Below are positions 57,521-64,000 of a DNA stretch of 64,000 nucleotides, one piece after another (position 1 is the first letter of the stretch; each line of letters opens with the position of its first letter). Origin of the DNA: Carettochelys insculpta (taxonomy: Eukaryota > Chordata > Testudines > Carettochelyidae); contig NC_134161.1 of NCBI RefSeq assembly GCF_033958435.1, positions 11,160,001 to 11,224,000 on the forward strand. Direction: 5' to 3'. The notes below the pieces were generated by a model, which was not told the DNA's origin, searched no databases, and saw only the letters and a program-made list of their open reading frames with translations. A program made the translations under genes and the position numbers.

Positions 57521-58543
57521 CTAGGTATGTATCTATCTGCCTGCTTGTGCGTCTCTCCCTATAATTTCAAACTCATTCGTCACTGTGGTAACTGGATGGC
57601 TACACCGTGGTGCACAAGAATGTAAAATGTTTGCATTTCTCAAGGCAATTTTCCTCCTGACAACTATCTGGTATGTTTTCTTGTTGTTCCTTCCTCGGGC
57701 CTGTTATTAACACACCACTAGATCTCTCCATCCAACTGCGCCCTGCTGTGTTAGCAATTCTTTTGCGTGTCATGGTACATCCACTTTGGGGGATTAGGTG
57801 TTCACGGCAGGTGGGCTGGGTAGCAATGGATGATGTCAGCCAGCCAGGTGTCAGGTGAGCCAATTTCAGTCTGAACTGCTGTCCACCCAGTGCATTGCTC
57901 TTCGGAGAGACACTACAGCTCCCCAAGCAATCAGGGGGTGGTTAGTAGGCTAAGGTCGGCTTTCTGCTGAGGGAGGCAGGAAGTCTGTCTTTAAAATGAA
58001 ACACACACACATTTTTTATTAACCTTCAGCATTCACATACCTTAAATATTCTCCACCATTCCGGATAGAGTGGTTTTTTTTCCTTTTGCTAAGTGGGAAG
58101 CATTCACATTGCCTCTCCTCTGCCGACAGACAGCTCTGACTTTTTCCTGAGAAACATCTGGCAGTGGGCACTGTGGGAGACTGAAGTGCAGGGACCGTGG
58201 CTCTGATCCAGCATGGTTGTAGGTTCCTATGAATGGTCCATCCTTTGCTGCAACACAGCTCCATGCAAACTATTGGTCTGGGACATCTGCCTCCCTGGCT
58301 GCCTGGCTTGTACAACTTCTCTGCTATTTGGGCACAGCTACAGGCCTCATTTTGTGGTCCCTTGTTTGACTTGGTATGACGTTGGGATAAGCACTCAGCA
58401 TTGCACTGGCTCTGACCTGTAAAAGTCAATTGGAACATTCAGTGTGAGCAGAGTTAGGCGTGTATGGAGCCCACCTGTTATGGTTCAGGACTAGCTGTAC
58501 CTTGGTCCTTTCTGCCTTTTCCATAGGCATCTTTTCAAGTGAC
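57521..58543. other. Unassigned DNA
   Basis: No exon is recognised. Open frames of 108 and 139 codons on the minus strand (57600-57926, 58019-58438) have no known motif. Confidence 0.35.
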
Positions 58544-58732
58544 GTTCCCTGTAAAGTGAGCACTTGGGTGGCCGGCCAGGAGAGATTCAGGTGCTGGCAA
58601 GCTGGTTGGCAGAGTACCCACAGCCATCCACCATGGGCAGCATATGTTTCTTTTGGTGGTGCACATCTGCACATGCCTTGGTGCACATAACAAAATATAT
58701 TCTGCCCATGGATGTTAAAATTAGACAGAGCA
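58544..58732 (+). repeat. ~175-bp interspersed repeat, copy 4 of 4
   Basis: It begins GTTCCCTGTAAAGTGAGCAC, with GAGTACCCACAGCCATCCAC, TTTTGGTGGTGCACATCTGC and GTGCACATAACAAAATATAT, and ends about TTAAAATTAGACAGAGC. Colinear with copies 1 and 2. Confidence 0.6.
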
Positions 58733-59375
58733 CTGTCCGTGGACCCTCATTTTCCTGGCATTCTGCTATTGGATTGGCTCTGCAGGCTGCAATACCCTTC
58801 TGTGCCAGCTATGATCACTCAGCAAATCTGGCTGCATTCAGCACCTGTCTGCATTCCCTTCAGGAGCTGTGACCAGCAGGTGATACAGTGACTCAGAGCA
58901 GCTTTTCCATGACACATTATGCATTAACATCTATGAGGTGTGAGAGAACAGGGCTAAAAGAACAAACTATCCACAGGCATTTGTTTTACCTGAAGCTTAG
59001 GTGTAACCTAGCTTGTCCCACATGCTTCAGGCCCTGCGAGTGATGGGCTCACCTGTTCCTCAGAAGTCACAGCCCCACCTCCTGTGCCTCTCTCACTGTC
59101 CTTTCTTTGTTTCATTTTCCCCATTTGAATCTCTGCTTGTACCTCACCACCCCCGTGCCAGCGAGCCTGCTGATCAGAGAAGCATGGTGGAGTTGAAACA
59201 AACTTCTTAAGACTGAGGGAGCCGTTTTTCATTCAGCAAGCAACACACTAGCCACCAGAGGGTGTGACGTTTTGGGGCTTCCTCAGAGTATAAGGAGGCT
59301 CGATCACCACCTGCCTTTTTATTTAGGATGCCTTAATGCTCTGCTGCTATGGCTGAGGGTCCTGACACCTGCACT
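58733..59375. other. Unassigned DNA
   Basis: No gene or bounded repeat is recognised. Confidence 0.35.
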
Positions 59376-59668
59376 TAAGAACAGCCACTCTGGGCAGACC
59401 AAAAGTCCAACTTCAGGTGTTCCAGACTGAAGAGAGCAGGTGATCATCAAGTGATCCCTCCCTTGTCTCCCATTCCCAGCTGTTGACAGAGACGAGAGAC
59501 ACCATTCCACACTTCCTGGCTAATAGCCATTGGTGGACCTACCCTCCATGAATTTATCTAGTTCTCTATGAAAGTCTTGGCCTTCCCAACATCCTCTAGA
59601 AAGTAGTTCCACAGGTTGACTGTGTGTTGTGTGAAGAATTCCTTTTATTTGTTTTAAAAGAAAGCCCA
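59376..59668 (-). mobile_element. CR1 LINE 3' fragment, same subfamily as 43618
   Basis: TTAAGAACAGCCACTCTGGGCAGACCAAAAGTCC, GTGATCATCAAGTGATCCCTCCC, TAGCCATTGGTGGACCTACC and GTTGACTGTGTGTTGTGTGAAG align in order with the 43.6-kb copy. More decayed and shorter. Confidence 0.8.
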
Positions 59669-60769
59669 TCTAGAAACATAAGGTCTCTCTTGGTTCTCAT
59701 CAGCCGAGTTACTCCTGCCAGAGAGATACCAGCAATCCTTCCAGTCCAAAATCTTCCCAGATCTGTCAGCCCTGTATTCTTAACTGGCAGGCACAGGGAT
59801 TTTTTCCCTCTGGCTTGGTGATCCCTAAGGAGGGAACCTGATCCCCCAATTAGCTGTTTACTTTGGCACACATGTGTCAAACCATTTCCTCCTTAGATAA
59901 AAATAAATACACAGTTTATTTAATAGAAACGTGGTGAATTCAAAGATGGAATGGGGAGGAAAAGCAAACCTAGGCAAGTTACTCAGAAAATAAACGGGAA
60001 GACATTAGCTTGGTCTTTATGCTTCTGTATTCGTCAGATTGCCTTCTCTAACGCAGGGTGTTTGGGGCCTCTGAGCAGTTCTCCAGAGTGCGCGCTGGTC
60101 CCAGCGGAATTCCAGTGTTTCACGGACAGCAACCACTTGCATGTTTTGCCCTCAGATTCTGGATATAAACAACACCAAACCCGTGCCTGTTTTATTTTTG
60201 TTTTGTTTTGCTTTGTTTTTTCCTCTTTATGTTGACTCATTCCCAGTGGGGAAACCTCCCTCCTTTCTAAGTTTTCAAACACTAGGGTTTTCTTTCCAGA
60301 TGCAAATTGTTTGAGCTTTTCCCGTTACCTTTAATGGCCTCAAAGTTAGTTACCTGACCGTGGTTTTGTGTAAACAGACCTGTGGGGAAGTGCCCCTTAC
60401 TGCCTGCTTGCTAAACCTCACACCATGGTGGGATGGTGCAGTAATTGTACCTCAGTTACCACTGCAGTGGTCTACACTTGTGCACACATGTCCATTTGTA
60501 ACCATAACGTGCACACAAGTCTCCTAATCATCCTCAGGCTCTAAGTGTTACATGCCTTCATGAAAGACCTAACTTGGCCTATCCTGAGAGGCAATAAATA
60601 CACAGCCAGCTGATGTGATTGCTTATTCTTTGACGGTTCAGACTCTCTGTTCTCTCCTTGGAGTCTTTGGCCCTGGCTTGTCACGGTGGGTCACATTATA
60701 GTCACGGAGCTATTATAAGCAACTGCCAGCTCTTTCACTGCATCCAAGAGATACGCATGTGTCCATTCT
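59669..60769. other. Unassigned DNA
   Basis: No gene is recognised. A TTTTG-rich run lies at 60193-60220. Confidence 0.35.
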
Positions 60770-61051
60770 GGCTATGTCTACACAGCGCTGTAAGCTCGAA
60801 ATAAGCAGCTTATTTTGAGCAGATTTCCAAATAGGGCTATTTCAGCATGTGACACTCTCTAACTGTCTCCACGTGCTGAAATAAAGCCCTGTTTCAAGGC
60901 ATCCCTGTAATGAGGTGTACAGGGATGCCGGAATAGCGCACCCGTTGTCTTGAAAACTGTTTTGAGACAGCAGGTGCGTTGTGTCGGTGTGGGCAGCTAT
61001 TTCAGCAGACCACAGTATCCCAAAACAGTGCCTGCTGTCTAGACATAGACT
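60770..61051. mobile_element. MITE with GGCTATGTCTACAC / GTCTAGACATAGAC ends
   Basis: The left end GGCTATGTCTACACAGC and the reverse-complemented right end AGTCTATGTCTAGACAGC match at about 14 of 17 positions. Internally GCTTATTTTGAGCAG and CCCTGTTTCAAGGC are partly mirrored. 282 bp, non-coding. Confidence 0.6.
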
Positions 61052-63865
61052 CAGAGTACAGTTAAATCGCTTTTAAGAGCCCAGACCTAATGTCACAGTC
61101 GATTTTCCATTCTTATCCTTCATAAACACCTGTTCTACTTCTCTCTCATAGCTCTGTCTTTGTAAACCTACAGCTGTCTGCTTGGATCAAAGACAGGACC
61201 AGGTGCTTCCTCTTGGGTATTGCAACTACGAGCCATCCTCATTTCTCCCACTTTTCAACATTGATACTTAGCCTCATTGACTCTTCAGTGCTTTCTCCTC
61301 ATGTTCAATAACATATGCTGTAATCTGTTTTACAAGGAACACAGTGCATCTCTGTGAGGTCCTAAACTGTATCTTGGATTTATCTTCGTTGATCTGCTGG
61401 CTTTAGTGATGCTAATTTTGGGTTACTGAGAACACAAGATGATAAAATCAAGACAAGAATAAGGCTGCTGCCCAGGGATGCTGCCAGGGACCTGACTTGC
61501 AAGGAATTCACTAGGCTGGCTTCTTCATTACTGTTTCAGCTGGTCTGCCTCACTTCTTCCTCCATCCTACCTTTTGCATCTGTGCATTGTGGATCTCTTT
61601 TTAGGTAGAAGTCTGCAATGCATCACTGTTGCAATTTCCAGCTTCCCTCTGCAATGCTCTTTGCTCACTTCAGGTGTCCTCCGTGCATTAACTGGCAAAA
61701 GATTCTACATAGAATGTACCTCTATATAGAGATAGATATGCACACCTTTGGCAGGTGATAAAAAATGTTAATGCCACATTATGCTCAGCTCCAAAGTGTT
61801 CTTTTTGGAAGGAAAATGCACAGAGGGGAAAATGTGGGATTTCTTTTTTCTCCAGTTGCTATAATACAATAGATCCTGCTTTAAAAAGCTTTGCTTTAGA
61901 CCGCTGGTTGCCTTTGGATATTGGGCTGTGAAAATGCCAGTTCCTAAAATGCAGGTGTCCAAGTTGCAACAAAATGCCATCAACACTTGATGCTACTTGG
62001 GTATCTTCTTTGCAATACAGTCAGGTACCAAATGGACCACTGTGACAGAACTGCTCTCCTGTGGTGTCTCTGGGTCAAGTTAAAGCACATTATAGGGTCA
62101 GTACAACAGGGGAAATCTTGCATTGTCCTCACCTGCTCTGTATCTCAGTGGATGAGCACCAAGGTCTCCGGGGAAATCAGTTGGGTGCATTTTCACATCA
62201 GCAAGTTTAAAAGAAAAGTGCAGCATCTTGCTCCATTCCCCAAATTACAATGCAAGAAGCAAGATGCTTTTATATAGCAGCATCAATGCTAACATCAGGA
62301 CAAAGAAATGCAAACAGACACATCTAGCTCGCTGCTTTAAACTGTCTTTCCTTCTCCTCCCTCTCACTCCCCTCCCCTCATGTAGATCACTCTTCATTTT
62401 TCCTTTCTAATACAAGAAAGGCCCTACGTGGGATTATGAGAGTTACAGTTACTATCTATAAAGCCTTGTTTGAATGAATGACATAGTGTATGAAAGACAT
62501 GTTGCAGCTCAACTGCACTAATGCAGCTGTATGACACCAATTTAATGTATTTTTCCCATTAAGCTACATGTTCAAGACATCTTTCAACCATTCTGAGTAC
62601 ATTAGTGATGGGGAAGATCTTTCTTTTCTGAGTATTACACATTTTGCTGCTAACAGATGTCAGCACTCATTTGTCCCTTATGGAAAAGTCCTTGAGTAAC
62701 TCATCAGGAATGAAGTTTATAGGGCTTTGAAGCAACATAATAGAGGTCTATAGACATTATTCAGAAATCCTGTAGAATTTAACAAAGAACGTCCTCATTT
62801 CTCAAGGTATTCTATAGCAAAATAGAAATCTCTCTTCAATTCAGTAAGATGGTTCAAAAGACATACAGGAAGTTAATCATTTTCTCTCAAAATCTGTAGG
62901 CCTTTTCCATGGAACTTTGCTCGTTGAGATATTGTATCCATTTCCAGCCTAACATGCTCTGCCAAGGAGTAGCTTTTTCGCTGATGTTCAGAGAGATTTA
63001 TCTCCAGTAGTTGTTTAATGTACGACAAGAAGCTCAGTCCATAATTTAAAATGACCGGAAGGAAGAGAAAGAAAGACATCTTAAAATGCAGTAAGGAAGA
63101 AAAATTCAGATGGGGATTTGGTCAAGGGCATCTGTCTGACGATGCTTTAATACATGAGCTAGGTAAAGAGAGAATGAATTAGTGACTGTATATGCAACAC
63201 ACAAGACATGCTAAAGCTTCCCTTCTTAGCTGCACTGCTGTTTATTGGAAGTATTCAGCCCTGGATGTAGCAAAGGAACTTTGCATTGGATACCCCTTTA
63301 TGTCAAATTGTCCCCATCTGTTTGGAACAGTCCTGCATCCATCCACACTTGTGTTTGGCTTTTATGGAGGAGCCTGGCTATTATCGAACACTGGCTCCTG
63401 TGAAATTCAGGGCTCTTACTCAGAGAGGCCATTGCAGCTGACTCATTCCTAGCGGAGCATGACAAATACATGAGATGAAGAAGTTAATTACATGGAGAAG
63501 TCTCTGCTCAGCTAGGAAGTGAAAAGCTGCCACTGAAAGGATCATCTCCCTTAACTCCAGCCGTTGGAGATGCTCTTGTGCATGTTAATGAAGCAAAGGC
63601 TGCCGCCAAACCAATAAGCAGCATTAGAAGTAACAGTTGCAAAATGTTACAGAGCATCTTGTAATTATTTCCTGGAGGGTGGCTGTCTCTATGGCTTTAA
63701 AATATTCAGTGGCTGGAGCTGGGACATGAAATGCCCATCCAAAGAGAGTCCAGTATACAACAGGGTTTGTAACATTTTTCCTTGGGATGAAAGTCACTTT
63801 CTGGTACACAATATTTCATCTAGCTGCAGAAGGATCATTAGCTCAGACAGCCTGCAAAGAGCTGA
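61052..63865. other. Unassigned DNA, one coding-looking frame
   Basis: No established gene. The minus-strand frame at 62873-63079 is listed separately. Bases 63540-63670 are repeat-free and might be conserved. Confidence 0.35.
62873..63079 (-). other. Open frame of 68 codons with coding-like composition, unidentified
   Basis: The minus-strand frame reads, in part, LSFLSYIKQLLEINLSEHQR followed by KSYSLAEHVRLEMDTISQRA and stops at TAA 62873-62875. The amino-acid mix is that of an amphipathic helical protein rather than random translation. A pyrimidine-rich stretch lies just upstream on the minus strand. I do not recognise the family. It could be a terminal exon, a retrocopy fragment or chance; the size alone is not significant. 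Confidence 0.15.
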
Positions 63866-63869
63866 TTGG

Positions 63870-63985
63870 ATTGTAAGTTCTTCAAGGCAGGGACTGTCTT
63901 TTTGTTCTGTTTGTACAGCACCTAGCACCATGGGGCTCCTGATCCCTAACTGGGACCAGAATAAAAATAATAATTACTTCCTTGG
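63870..63985 (+). repeat. LINE/SINE 3' tail, best-preserved copy
   Basis: ATTGTAAGTTCTTCAAGGCAGGGACTGTC is followed by TTGTACAGCACCTAGCACC and ATGGGGCTCCTGATCC, ending in an AATAAAAATAATAATT simple tail. Decayed relatives lie at 1037, 28370 (reverse), 30988 and 37395 (reverse). Confidence 0.55.
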
Positions 63986-64000
63986 AAGGATGGCTGAGCA

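Noticed and set aside
57600..58438. Minus-strand frames of 108 and 139 codons
   Set aside because: No motif and no sign of a shared gene; probably chance in repeat-poor DNA.
1..64000. Endogenous retrovirus or other integrated virus
   Set aside because: I saw no long terminal repeats, primer-binding site or gag/pol/env-like translation; the only reverse-transcriptase sequence is CR1.
1..64000. CRISPR array, bacterial operon or contamination
   Set aside because: No regularly spaced repeats, no ribosome-binding-site-led gene series; CR1 and SINE content is vertebrate throughout.

Overview
The window looks like non-coding (intergenic or intronic) DNA from a non-avian reptile, most probably a turtle, with a crocodilian as the next choice. 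The inference rests on the mix of interspersed repeats. There are seven CR1 (chicken-repeat-1) LINE copies in at least three sequence types, one of them almost full length for ORF2. There are Penelope-like retroelement (PLE) tails, one still attached to a GIY-YIG endonuclease remnant. There are also old MIR-like SINEs and many small non-autonomous DNA transposons (hAT-, Tc1/mariner- and other MITE-like). I see no bacterial-type gene organisation, no convincing host exon, and no rRNA, tRNA or CRISPR array. All family names come from recognition and memory; no database search was possible.

Layout. 0-4 kb: a hAT-like element with a near-matching 8-bp target duplication, then mostly unassigned DNA. 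4.1-5.9 kb: three PLE 3' tails (two of them inverted head-to-head), a MITE, and a 328-bp TA-flanked inverted-repeat element. 6-16 kb: mostly single-copy DNA with SINE fragments, a perfect 24-bp hairpin made of PLE termini at 11.6 kb, and the first of four copies of a ~175-bp repeat (14.5 kb). 16.2-19.06 kb: a minus-strand CR1 whose ORF2 is one continuous reading frame broken only by three nonsense codons. 19-28 kb: two more copies of the ~175-bp repeat, two adjacent hAT-like elements at 24.6-25.4 kb, and long unassigned stretches. 28.5-29.0 kb: the PLE with the GIY-YIG remnant. 33-41 kb: four CR1 3' fragments among MIR-like SINEs. 41.4-49 kb: a hAT-like element with a perfect 8-bp target duplication, another CR1, a cluster of MITEs at 44.7-45.5 kb, and a hAT-like element with ~40-bp terminal inverted repeats at 48.4 kb. 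49-64 kb: mainly unassigned DNA with a diverged ~100-bp duplication at 53.9/54.2 kb, two MITEs, a second copy of the 24.6-kb hAT type at 56.3 kb, the fourth ~175-bp repeat and a last CR1 fragment.

No genes here act as a pathway. The functional logic is that of mobile DNA. The CR1 would supply endonuclease and reverse transcriptase for target-primed copying. The PLE would use reverse transcriptase plus GIY-YIG endonuclease. The hAT- and mariner-like pieces lack a transposase and would have moved with enzymes encoded elsewhere. The most interesting signal is that the PLE tails carry a conserved order of CTGANRA, a GTG..CAC hairpin and (G/A)AAA, which resembles a hammerhead-ribozyme core. Most deviations from that core are CpG-to-CpA changes, and several of these tails lie as head-to-head inverted pairs.
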